DNA of 64,000 nt, from NCBI GenBank assembly GCA_025201345.1, contig JAIXMG010000017.1, positions 310,001-374,000 on the forward strand, written 5' to 3'. A model generated the notes under the pieces. That model worked only from the letters and a program-made list of their open reading frames with translations. It ran no database searches and had not been told where the DNA came from. The stretch is from Thamnidium elegans. Its lineage: Eukaryota; Mucoromycota; Mucoromycetes; Mucorales; Mucoraceae. Below, piece by piece: positions 10,908-21,590 of the stretch (its first letter is position 1; each line of letters starts with the position of its first letter). The translations under genes were made by a program, and so were the position numbers.

Positions 10908-12653
10908 TTAGGGTGGGTTGGGATTTAAATGTACGAAGATAGTGGCTATCAGTTCAAGATATTGAATAAGTAAGATGCGGTCATCCCAGGAAGATGGCAG
11001 TGTTGCTGTTCGTTTTTCTATGAAGTTCCAGCTTGTATCATTATTCATATATAGCTCGGACAACGTTACTTGATTTTTGATGGTTTGCAAGCCAAAAACC
11101 TTAAGCTTTTTAAACGTAGCTATTGAAGAATTTTTATTTAAGATTGCCTCTTTCCTCAGAGAGGAAATGCCATACTCCAGCAACTTGAGACAATCTTCGA
11201 TCGTATGTACTGTGTTCTCTTGGAGTTTCCCACTATTCAAAAAAGGAATTAGCATGAGAAAGTCGCATCTGTGATTATTACCTCGATGCTTCAACAATTA
11301 TAATTTCCATGTTGTTAAACATCTTGAAATAACCAAGAGCGTCGTTGTACTTCATCGTACTATTGCTGTAGTCAGATTTATTTAAATCCAAGTGCTTGCT
11401 TGAAGTAAACTGTGTTTCACACCTAGAATATTTTTTAGTAGTAATTTTTCTTTTTTTTTCTTTTTTGTTTTACCACTTGAACTCGGCAAAGCCTACGATC
11501 TTTGATAAGGCAAGGAGAGATGGTATGATATTTTCTATGAAGGGTGTTCTCTCATGATTTTGTACTAAGAGAGAACTATTTTTGAGTGTGAGGTGGAACG
11601 AGGTCAAGGTATATCGTAGAACTTCCATTAAAGCAGCAGCTTTATTTGTCAGCCCGTCAATTTCAGAAGTCCATACTTGTTGAACGAAAAATTCTGTATT
11701 ATTATTTTTTAAAAGGCTGCAGATGTGTTCTAGTAAATTATGCTGGCGAAGTGATTTGTTTTTTAATTGATCCTGTTCGTAAGCTTTATACTTGTCCGAT
11801 GTGACGGTATTGCTTGACGCAAAAGACGTTCCAAAGTATACTAAATCCTCTAACACATTTAGTTGACTTTTTCGAAGTTTTGGCCGGTGTAGTTCATCTG
11901 ATTTATAATTAGGTGTCATTATGTGATACTTCTTTTGACCTTCGGTCACAATCACATCATTCTATATGTAAGAGTATGAGCACTATGATTGCAGTAAGAT
12001 AAGGGAACCACAAACCGTTTGACAAGGTAGGTGCGCAGAGTTTGTGGTTTCACTCAGACGCTTGTTATTCTAAAACAAATAAATTAATATAAACAACAGG
12101 CAAAAAATACAAGTTGAGGCTCGTTACGTTTTTGTTGCATGTTATGCTTGTTGATCCACCTCCATTCATAAAGTTTCCAGAAAAATTATTGATTTCGAAT
12201 GTATTCATAGTAATTGAAGTTTTGGGGCTAGAAGAATCACAAAAATTCACTTGGGCATCTTGACTTTGGGCTACGTGTTCATTTTTATTTTCATCAGTAT
12301 GCAAGTTTTGATTTATGGATGCTTCTCCACTGGATTTTTGTTCATTCGATTCGATATTATCAGAACTGGTTTGTTTAAGGCAGTTCAAATTGCCAAGTTT
12401 CTGAAAGTAAAAACAAAAGTCAATGAATAAACTCAAGACGTTCCAGATTATATTACCATGATCTGTTCTAGGATAGGATCGATGCGGTTTTGAACTGAAC
12501 CAAGTCTGATTTTAATATCTCAAGGATATCGAAAAAAGTGTGGCCAGGGTATTTTTTGTCGTAAACATTTAAAGCTTCAATCGTTATCCAATCCTTTGGC
12601 TTTGTGTTCGGAAAGTAGTACATAAGAAAAATAAAGAAAAAAAAGAGGGGCAC
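10908..12653 (-). CDS. Element-encoded multi-exon protein, unrecognised family (probably damaged)
   Basis: Exon-like blocks descend from 12653: a segment with WITIEALNVYDKKYPGHTFF, a Ser/Asn-rich spacer (12410-12130), a helical block at 11955-11470 and a C-terminal block at 11410-10908 containing MFNNMEIIIVEAS, ATFKKLKVFGLQTIKNQVTL and SWDDRILLIQYLELIATIF. Splice sites are present (for example CAG at about 12411 and TAG at about 11425). A frame change near 12500 (after FFDILEILKS, continuing RLGSVQNRIDPILEQIM) suggests damage. The pattern resembles a repetitive Mucoromycota family of unknown function; the D-x(n)-E-x-S spacing hints at a restriction-endonuclease-like fold, but this is weak. 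Its location inside the arms makes it the best candidate for the element's own gene. Confidence 0.45.
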
Positions 12654-12954
12654 TTGTTCCTTTTTTATTTCTACGGGAACAAATAAAGTTCAAATAAGGA
12701 GGAAGCCACAAAATGTTTTTGGGTTTTGTAATACTGTATCTAGGTTGTCGGTACTGAGTTTATACCTGGAAACTTGAAAGGTAGAAGTGAAGTTTTAAGA
12801 TAATAAAAAAGAGTAATCTTTAGATAAGTATAATTTGTAATACATTATTCCTAATCTTGTACTTAAGTAGTACATGAATAATCGACTGCATTACTGAGTC
12901 CGATTATTACAGGTTTTATGAGAAATAATCTTTTTTTTTTGTGTGTGATTTCTT

Positions 12955-13390
12955 TATACTGCACTGGAAGGTGAGGAAGGTAATGGCGATTGTTTCTCAG
13001 ATAGTAGGAACTCTTGGAGTGCGGAGTCTAGCAGGTCACGAATAGCGGCGAGAATAGTCTGAACCGTAAATGGAATGTCGTCGAAAATGAACTGACAATG
13101 AGAGCGCCAAATGGATAGAAGGGTGCAACTAATGATTATTGAGCCAGGTAAAAGAACAGTGTTGATCGTGGGAGGAATATCAAGGTGGAATATAACTTTT
13201 TGGATGGTAATTAGAGAGCAGGGCGTGGAGAAGTGGTCTGTCCATATAGTAGACCATATTGTGTAATTTACTGGGCATCGATAAATAAAGTGTTCAATTG
13301 TGTCAATAGTGTTATCTGAGCAGATGAGGCTTGTGGGACTGGGAGAGTTTGATGCGAGTAATTTACATTATTTCGTCGATTTTTTCGAAG
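12955..13390 (-). pseudogene. LINE (non-LTR retrotransposon) reverse-transcriptase C-terminal tail
   Basis: On the minus strand the frame reads SPTSLICSDNTIDTIEHFIY, then RCP and IWSTIW. The C...(T/D)IEHFIYRCP...IW pattern is the zinc-binding segment just after the reverse transcriptase of many LINEs (zf-RVT). Only the C-terminal tail is present, ending with a Ser/Pro-rich stretch and stop near 12955. 5' truncation is typical of LINE insertions. It lies within the 4.85-kb DNA transposon on the same strand as that element's gene. Confidence 0.65.
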
Positions 13391-13764
13391 CTACAATTTT
13401 TAGCTACGTCATTTAATTCTGGAATGTTTGTCTTTTTTATTATCTTCTTCATCCGTGAATATTTAGTCAGAATTCTCATTATCACAAAAATAAAAAAGAA
13501 TCATTTCTCTTAGCTTTGCTGTGCTTAAAAGATGGATATTCCTACATCGTATGTTATATGGCTGGTCAAATGCATGGCTACTCATTAGGCTTCTTATGGT
13601 GTTTGCGCAGTCTGTCTCTAGCTCAGTTTACATTAAGTTCAGTAATCATAGCCTGTTTCAACTTCTATTGTCAAATCGTTGTCAGATCATTTTAAGCTTA
13701 GAAATAATAAATCCACTACTCAAATACGCATTTTACGTAATAAAAAGTTATTATTTCTGAATAT

Positions 13765-13998
13765 TTAATTTGAGATTAATGTCTTTATAGTGTAATTGCA
13801 TTTGTAATTAACATATGTTGAAGGAAATTGCAGGATATGTAGTTTGTTCAATAAAAAAGCTGTTTTACCGCTATTCAACCTGACTGTACAGGTTAGAATG
13901 TAATCTAGTAGCTGTTTGAATCCAAGTGAATGTATGAGCTCAGTGCTTATAAAGAAGTCTGGAATCTTGGCATCAACTTCATTGATTTGAAGCTGCAT
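13765..13998 (-). CDS. Probable first exon of the element gene (right arm)
   Basis: It starts at the ATG at 13998 with MQLQINEVDAKIPDFF and encodes about 63 residues before the arm boundary at 13810, then runs to a stop at 13765. It is on the same strand as, and upstream of, the exon blocks at 12653-10908; the LINE tail lies between. Splicing between them cannot be proved by eye: no strong GT donor follows directly. Confidence 0.4.
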   Translation of the reverse strand: MQLQINEVDAKIPDFFISTELIHSLGFKQLLDYILTCTVRLNSGKTAFLLNKLHILQFPSTYVNYKCNYTIKTLISN

Positions 13999-14712
13999 AC
14001 TGTCTGTAGTTAAGAGTAAGGTACAAAGAGAAAAACTGTTGAAGGAGGGCGATTTATGAGAATAGTTGATACTTATACCAGTGTCTATTTGGAGGAGGAT
14101 CTTTGAGGATTTTACAGTTATTCCAACGCAAAATTACAAGTATGGTTGAATAAAGAACCTCTCTAAGGTTACACAGTTATGCAATCTTTATTTTTTACTT
14201 GCGCAGTTTGGGATATTTTCTTTGTTGTGCAATCTTTTTCGACCAGTGCGCAATCTACTTCCAGGAATGGTGTAAATCTGAATACAGTCAACACAACTCT
14301 AAAGGGCGGGTCATTTAACGTATATTTGTATTATAAAATCGCCCCCTTTTGGTTCTAAAAAAACCGCCCTTTAATGTTGCGTTGACTGTAAAGGGAGTTT
14401 GTCTAAATTAAGTCTGAAAATAAAAAGGAACTTGTTCAATAAAAAATTGAAATCGTCCGAAAAAAAAGAGAATGTCTGAAATTTTATTGAACAGGTCCGA
14501 AAACTAAGTATAAATTACACAGCAAAATAAATAACGCGAAATGTGTTATGGACGACGCAAATTGATTTTATTTAAGCGCAAATTGGGATTCAGGGAAAAC
14601 GCAATTTGGTTTCTGAGTTGACGCAAATTGGCCAATTAAACTTACGCAAATTGATATTTACAAGTGCGCAAAAATATTTAAAAAGACGCAAATTGGTACC
14701 GTGAGCACTGTA
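13810..14712 (-). repeat. Right 903-bp inverted arm
   Basis: Exact-length mirror of 9858-10760, including the terminus GGTACCGTGAGCACTG and the mirrored MITE (14283-14390). The equal length of both arms, and the same MITE in the same place in each, show that one arm is a copy of the other made after the MITE had inserted. Confidence 0.85.
14283..14390. mobile_element. 108-bp MITE nested in the right arm
   Basis: Mirror copy of the MITE at 10180-10287, bounded by TACAGTCAACACAACTCTAA and GCAACATTAAAGGGCGG in complement. See the left copy for its structure. Confidence 0.75.
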
Positions 14713-15711
14713 TAGATCTTTAAAAACTCTTTATTGTTTATTTATAAATGAAAGTGCTATATCCAAAACTGAGCGAGAAAACGCGCTTTAAAGAAAACAC
14801 TATTTTAAGTTCCGCTTAACTCAAATTTTAGTAAAAAAAAACGTCTTTAAATGCTGATCACTCGCTCAGTATTTTTAGTAAAAATATACTTTTATATGGA
14901 TTAGATGCGTTTAAAAGAGTACTTTATTAACATTGTTTTTTTCATGAAGAAAAGCAAAGTAGATTCGGAGTAATTGCAAAAAATCAGAGAAAAAAAAACG
15001 AAAAACAAAAGGGGTTGACCCCCCAAAATGATCAAAAATGGCCAAAAATGAACAGCTGAAAAAAAGTAGAAAAAAATCGAGAAAAATATAAAACAACAAG
15101 CGGTTTTCAATATTTGATGTTAAAGACAATGTCTTGGCGACTAAATTTCACTAAGTAACTTGAGCAAAAGAACCATTTTCTGACTTTTAATTATACACAG
15201 AAAACACCTTATTTTAAACACTAATAAAATTACTTTTTTTAGAAGTGATGCTTGAATGTTCGTATAAAAACGAATGTTTTAAAAAGGATAACGGACGAAC
15301 AATGATGGGCTATAATAATTTAAATAGTTCCTGAACCCATGCAAACTATTGCACAGAAAAATATGCTGTATATCATATTCTACCAAAGCTCAAACATTAA
15401 ATTCTATTAAAGACTCTATTGTTATCAATTAAAATAGTACAGCTATGTATTAAAATGACACTTAATTAATCACTTTGTAGGATTTATTTCATTTAGATTA
15501 TATATTATCTTCTTTTTTATGGGTAACATTGTCAGATAATACACTTTTGAAGACTAGAAGCTTTCATACAATTTTTTTATAAATTAAATAACTAAACACA
15601 TCTCCAAATTAGTTGAAAACTTCCATTTTATTATCACTTACCAATTTATTATATTTAGTAGTTTTGTGAAATCAGATTCCACTCTTAAATCGAATAGTGG
15701 TAATAGCGGTG

Positions 15712-16082
15712 TTAAAGCGGGGGACAGAAGCTATCCAGGAGAAATCCAACCTTAAATCGAGCCGCTACTGTATTTACATTCGTAGTGTTATTATGACTAC
15801 AAAAAAGTTTTATTATCTCACACTTACTAAAATAATATCGTAAATACTTACTTTCTTCTTTTAGAAAATTGAATACTTTCCTTGCAATTTCCACAATGTT
15901 GGGTGGTATCTCGGTATAAGCACGAAGAGATACATATTTTCTGAATGAATATGCGTGTCTTGTAATTTCGTTTACGGCATACACCATCTTATTTAATTAT
16001 GGTAGGTGCTGGATCTCAATTAAAATCGAAGGCATTGTTTCAATTACTTCGATTCGTGGTGTGTATAGCATGTCTGATCTAC
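15712..16082 (-). pseudogene. 3' part of a nuclease-like gene split by the Gypsy element
   Basis: Reading minus from 16082, the frame continues that of 23430-23381 once one copy of the 4-bp target duplication is removed. It gives RSDMLYTPRIEV followed by MPSILIEIQH and then a stop. RSD...P.ILIE.Q matches the D...E-x-Q/K arrangement of PD-(D/E)XK nuclease-like proteins that I associate with Mucorales genomes. A further frame (15987-15712, VYAVNEITRHAYSF) lies downstream. The stop after QHLP suggests the gene was already decaying, or that an intron here is not recognised. Confidence 0.4.
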
Positions 16083-16530
16083 TGTTAGAATTTGGGATGT
16101 GGTAGAGTAATAAAATAAAAGGTAATAGGTAATAGTAAGTTTAAGTGAGCACCAGTTCCTGTTTTATAAGTAGAACGACTTAAGTAAATAAAGAAAATAA
16201 AGGGTTTTGGTAAAAAGTACAATGGAAGGTAAGATCCAAGGGAATTCAGGAACAAAATAAAATATAAAGTAAAGGTAAAAATAAAAGAGCTGATTTAAAG
16301 GTCTTTTATAAGTTAAGAGAAGTATAAGATAAAGTTGTTTACAAAATGTGAATTGAATTTTTATTAGAGTATGATTTTTTGATGGTTATTTATATTATTT
16401 TAGATTATTACAAAAAAGGTATTATTTTAAGTTAAAGTTTAAAAGACAATCCTTGTTAAGGAGGATCCTCTTCAACGAGCGTCCTTCTTGGATTTGTGAC
16501 ACCACAAAAATTGTAAGTCACTATGTAACA
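16083..16530 (-). repeat. Gypsy 3' LTR
   Basis: 448 bp, ends TGTTAG...GTAACA on the plus strand. Read side by side with 22933-23380, I found no differing base. Confidence 0.93.
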
Positions 16531-16558
16531 TATGGGCTGGGCTTGGTAAGTTTAGCCT

Positions 16559-18498
16559 CTAAACTTCAGGTACTCCAACAAACCATTCGTAGCATTCATA
16601 TTCATCAAGTCTTCGTATCTTGTTCTTCAAAGCAAGAGTTCTTCCAGCCTTCTTATTATCTCCAGTTAAGTTTCCAATATAGAAGCCGCGCAAATGGAGG
16701 TATCTTCCATATTCACTTTTACTTTGGGGCATAGGTAGTTGCATGTGACATATTTTGATGATGTTTTCTGCCATTCTATGGATAAGCTCATCATTTCTTG
16801 CCTTATGTTCTGCAATAGAGTTCAGTCTTGATTCATGCTCCCAGACATCAGCCTTAACTTCTTCGGTCATGACCATGGCATTATAGTTATTCATTTTTTT
16901 CTTCGACACCTCGTCATATGGTTTCTCCGATTCGATCTCTAGCAGGTTTAAAAAATTGAAATCTTCAGCTTTTTCAAAAGAGTCTTGTTGATTTTCTTCA
17001 GTTTTTTCTTCTATGGTTTCATCATCCGAGTCTTCTTCACCAGAAGAGATAATCGTTTCATTATCACTATCAACTTCCACGAAAGAGGGTTGAAGAGGTC
17101 CGAGACGAGAGTTAATATCTTGAGTAGAGCGTCCTTGGGTTTGCATTGGTGAAATTTGTTTAATATGAGGTCCTAATTCTTCATTTATTACGGTCTTTTT
17201 ATAGTTTTCTTGGAGTTTCCATCCTACATTCGGAATTTTGTATATCCTCAAGCGATTCCCATGGACTATCTTGATTTCAGTACCACCTTCCTTTTTTTTT
17301 CTTTGTATTACGTAGCTTCCTTTCTTCAAGTCTTCAGATACCACGTATAAACCTTCCCAAAGATCTTCTAATTTTCCTGACCAAGAAGTACCCCGATAAT
17401 CTCTATACCTTTCGACAATATCGCCGACAGAAAAAGCAGGCTTGAGTAATTTTTTTGTTTGTAGTAACTTCTTGTCAATTGCTTCTTTTTGAGATTTTTG
17501 AGAGGTCTCGATTCTTTTAATTGCATTTTTTCTTACTAATTGTAAAATGTCGATTTGTTTATTGGTTCTTTGTTTCAATATGTCTTCAAAGTTCAAATTT
17601 GTTTGTTTAGCTAGTTTCTTAGAGTCAAACGATGTTCTTGGTTGATAGCCATATAATAAATAGAATGGGGTTTCTTGCGTAGTTGCTTGTTGCATACTTC
17701 TGTAAGCGAATAACATAGAAGGTAAATAATAATGCCAGTCTAGTTTTTCTTCAGGAGTCCTTTTCTGCATTATTTGATCAAAGGTACGATTGAATCTCTC
17801 TATAAGGCCGTTCGCCTGGCTGTTGTATGCACTTATTGTATTATTTCTTAAGCCGAATTGTAAACATACTTGATAGACTAGTTCACTTATCATAGGTTTA
17901 CCGTTATCCGTAATAATAATTCGAGGACAGCCATGTCTGCAGATAATTTCTTCATATAAAAATAACGCAATTTCCGACGCAGTCTGAAATCTCACGGCTC
18001 TTGCTTCTACATATTTTGTTAAGTAATCTATTGCAGCAATAACATAGCGGTAACCACCTCGACTTGTAGACACATGCTTAACGTCTATAGCAACTTGTTC
18101 AAAAGGCACATGTAATACAGCAACCGGGTGTAATCTTTCATTTAAGGTTTTGCGTCCATGTCGTTGGCAGCGTGGGCATTCTTTAACATATATTGTAACA
18201 TCAGTCACCATATTGGGCCAATAATATTTAGATGAAACCTTGTTGAGTGTATTGGTGTATGCTAAATGTCCTCCTAATGGGTGCTGGTGTGCAGTATATA
18301 AAGCTTCAATGGCTTTGGGTTTAGTTAAAACTAAACGATGTTGATAAGTGTCGAAGTTACATCGATATAATTTCTTGTTTACTAAAGTGTAGTGTTTAGC
18401 TTGTTTTTGTAAAAACTTTTGTTGTTCGGGATCCGCAAAATTGGGCATCTCTAGATGGGCAAGTAGGCTTTGAGTAATTTTATATTTGTGTCTTCCAT
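16559..18498 (-). CDS. Gypsy integrase with C-terminal extension (frameshifted near its start)
   Basis: The N-terminal zinc module is visible as HQHPLGGH then CPRCQRHG (HHCC). The DDE core is VAIDVKHV, IITDNGKP and GLIERFNRT. A GPY/F-like module follows (WSGKLEDLWEGLYVV), then about 200 residues rich in acidic and polar residues ending at 16559, 29 bp from the LTR. An ATG at 18498 opens MEDTNIKLLKAYL, but this frame stops at about 18453. The main frame resumes LAHLEMPNF, consistent with one missing base (TTGCCC for TTGGCCC). About 210 bp of apparently non-coding sequence separates it from the RNase H stop, so integrase may be a separate frame or be reached by splicing. It inserts element cDNA into the genome. 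Confidence 0.88.
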
Positions 18499-18710
18499 GT
18501 TGTTATTGATAATTGAGTTTAAGTTTGAGTTGTACAGATTTTTGAGGTCTTTGTTTTTTTTGTTTTCGAAAGGTTATATACTTTTTTGTTAATAGAGTTT
18601 TATAGTATTATAAAATGTTTGTTGATTTGTTTTATAGCGTTTTTGTAGATAATATATAGTCTTCAGCTTTTTTCGTCAATCAGAGGTTTTGGACAATTAT
18701 TGCAATCATT

Positions 18711-21590
18711 TCAATTTCCGAGGCGTGAGAGAAAATCTGCACTTTCATTTACCCTGCCTGGTCGGTATTTCACTTCATAATCATATTCGTTCAGAATAGA
18801 TATCCATCGAGCTAGAATTCCTGTTGGTTCTTGTGATTTTAACAATCCATTGATAGCAGAATGGTCAGTTACGATAGTAAATTTCTTGCCTAACAGATAA
18901 GGTCGGAATATCTTCACAGCCCAGATAATTGCGAGTCCTTCTAATTTGGAAAACACCATAATTCACTTCAGAACCCCGTAATCCGCGACTTATATATTGA
19001 ATAGGGTGTTCATGACCTTCTTCATCCAATTGACTTAATATTCCCCCTAATCCTACTCTACTAGCATCGGTGACTAATATAAAGGGCTTGTCAAAATCAG
19101 GTCTCATCAACACCGGCGTGGTAGTTAATGCTTCTTTTAGTATTTGGAAAGCTTCAATAGATTCTTGGTTCCACGTATTTTGTCCTTTCTTCGTCAGATT
19201 GTGTAGCGGTCTTGCAATTGCAGCAAAGTTCTTAATGAATCGCCTGTAATAGGATGCAATTCCAATAAAACCTTTTATTTGAGTAACAGAAGTTGGCATA
19301 GGATAATTCCGCACTTTTTCAATTTTCACAGGATCAGTTTCTAGACCTTCTTTAGTAATGACATATCCCAAGAAATTCAATTTTTCTTTAAAGAAAAAGC
19401 ATTTGGCAACATTTAATTTCAAGTTAGCTTGTCTAACACACACGAATAGATTTTTCCAAGTCAATTAAGTGTTCATCGTAAGATTTTGAAAAGCAATTTT
19501 AAATCATCAATATAAGCAACTAGAGATTTGTTGATTAAATTTTTAAATACTAAGTCTACCATCCTTTGGAACGTTCCTACAGAGTTACACATTCCCATGG
19601 GCATTCGGGTAAATTCCCACTGGCCTAGTTGAGCAGTAGCAAAAGCACTTTTTTCTATGGAATCTTCAGCAAGGGCAACCTGGTAAAAACCACTGCGCAT
19701 ATCTAGTGCTGAGAATATAGAGGCGTTTCCCAAGGTATCCAGTAAGGTTTCAATCCTTGGTAATGCATAGGCATCCTTTTTAGTAATGGCATTTATCTTT
19801 CTATAGTCTATCACCAATCGATATGAGTTGTCCTTCTTCTTTATTAGTATTATAGGAGAACTCCATGGACTATTTGAAGGTCGTATTACACCTAAGGCGC
19901 TTAATTTATCTAATTCTGATTTTAAGCTTTCAATTTCAGCCGGGCACATTCTATAAGGTCTACAACGTATAGGTGGTACATCTTCAGTTATAACTCGATG
20001 TTTAATTATAGGTGTACATCCAAGTGTATCATTATTCCAGTCGAATACGTCTTGATAATTTTTGATTAAGTCCAGAAATTGTTGTTTGGTTTGATCATTT
20101 ATTTCGCCTATTTGGATTTTATCTTTTTGATCTTCAGATAAATCAGTAGCAAATTTTTCTTCTTGAGTTTTTAAGTCTTCAAGAGATATACTATTAATGT
20201 CGATTGCATTTAAGTCATAACCTTCAGCTTCTAAATCTTCATCGGTTCTCTCATACGGTTCAGATATTACTTCAGGTTCAATTGAAAATAAATCACTCTT
20301 CAGATCTTCTTCCACCAAATTAAAAGATACAGATTTATTTGGGGATGTATCTTCAACAAAGTAATCTTCTTCATCAGTACTAGTAGAACTTTCTTCAGTG
20401 GACACCTCGTCTTCGGTAAATTCATCAGAAGAATCGGTTACAAAATCATCATGGGTTTCTTCTTGTTCATCTTGTGTTGATTTTACGATAGGCAGCACGA
20501 CTTTACTTGGTATTTTTGTTACAGACTGAATAGCTACTTTTCTGGCTGTTTTGAAGAAATTAATTGGAATTTCTGCCATTTTTCCTTTATAAGTTACGGA
20601 AAGCAGCTTGCGTTCATAATTAACCACAGCTTTAGCACGATTCAACCAATTGTTGCCGATAATTAAGGGAGTAGGTGTAGCAGGTAATACTTCTATACTT
20701 CCTGGAATAGTAATAACACCACCAGCTCGAATTGGCACATCATAAATTATACCAAGACCCCGTTGTTTAGTACTGTTTCCAAGCGTAAAGATACTTTGAC
20801 TAGGAGAATCTATTTGTATTCCAAGTTTATTAACAAGTTCTTGAGACATACAAGTTTTAGCAGCACCTCCATCAATGAGAGTTCTTATTTTATAACCATT
20901 TATTACGAAGTCTGTATATATAGCAGTAGTATCTTCATCATCATCTTCGACAAAAGAAAGATCTTGTACCATAACATTATTAACAGTTGTTACTTCAGGA
21001 GCCACCATTTTTGGTTGTCTAGGTGTTCTTAAAGCAGATACAAATTGTCGTTTCATAAGAGGAGAGACCTTGAGCAAATCACCAACTGGAATATTAGAGT
21101 TTTGCTCGAACACAGAAGATACAATATCATAGTTGATAGAAGGCTTTTCTCTTTTTCTTCTCGGTTTAGTTGACTTGACAGTTTTAATAGTAGGTGAAAC
21201 TTGTACTTTAGTTATTTGAGGATTGTCATGATCAGTTATAGGTTCGGTCACAGGTACATCGATATTCATGTCATCGTTAACATTAACCACTTTGGCATAA
21301 GGTAGTTCTTTTTCTTTTCCCTTACGAGTTGGTAAAAGTTTTGATGAGCTAGCACGAGAATAAGGTTTTGTAATTTTTGCAGTTTGAACCATAGGAGGAT
21401 GAATAGGACGGACAGCAGCATATAAATCTTGCTCTTCTTCGCTTTCTTCATCTTCAGCCAAAATAGTTGTAAGATATTGTTTTTCATTTTTATTATTGTT
21501 GTTATTGTTATAATTTGAGGGAATGGAATTTTTTGAGTTGTTGGGAGTATTCGACTGACCATTCTTAGTTGTTACAGTCGACCCAATTAG
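18711..21590 (-). pseudogene. Gypsy pol: protease, reverse transcriptase and RNase H, with three frameshifts
   Basis: Pol is entered by -1 slippage at 21590 and begins KLIGSTVTT. An acidic spacer leads to an aspartic-protease-like segment with IDGGAAKTCMS (DGG instead of D-S/T-G) and IIGNNWL. Reverse transcriptase motifs follow: LVIDYRKIN, FSALDMRSGFYQV, PMGMCNS, and the catalytic YIDD at about 19505. Just after YIDD the frame breaks (apparent loss of one A in an A run near 19495). It would need a second, opposite shift near 19445 before VRQANLKLNVAKC. RNase H (VTDASRVGLGG, VTDHSAING, ADFLSRLGN) has a third break near 18960, between SEVNY and VFSKLEGLA. It ends at 18711. Confidence 0.85.

Larger units (their letters stand above)
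9860..14710. mobile_element. 4.85-kb TA-flanked DNA transposon with 903-bp inverted arms
   Basis: It begins CAGTGCTCACGGTACCAATT and ends with the complement, flanked by TA at 9858-9859 and 14711-14712. The first 20 bases match the 1.56-kb element at 6353, so both belong to one family with Tc1/mariner-like ends. The arms (9858-10760 and 13810-14712) are equal in length and nearly identical. Between them lie a minus-strand multi-exon gene (12653-10908), a LINE fragment (about 12955-13390) and spacer. The gene's probable first exon sits in the right arm. The uninterrupted copy of the target repeat at 39 kb supports a clean TA insertion. Confidence 0.75.
9335..15510. repeat. Fold-back repeat copy A, split by the 4.85-kb transposon
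   Basis: Sequence at 9335-9859 and 14711-15510 matches the copies near 39085-39790 and 62540-63020. The two halves also pair with each other: about 9540-9680 (TTTTGGGGGTCAACCCCTTT, then the TTACTCCGG and CGCATTTAATCC blocks) is an imperfect inverted copy of about 14895-15035. The element is therefore an inverted-arm (fold-back) family of about 1.3 kb without a visible protein. The insertion at 9858-14712 separates the arms. Confidence 0.7.

Noticed and set aside
11077..11274. Plus-strand frame inside the 4.85-kb element
   Set aside because: Shadow of the minus-strand exon, which has the splice sites and conserved-looking sequence.
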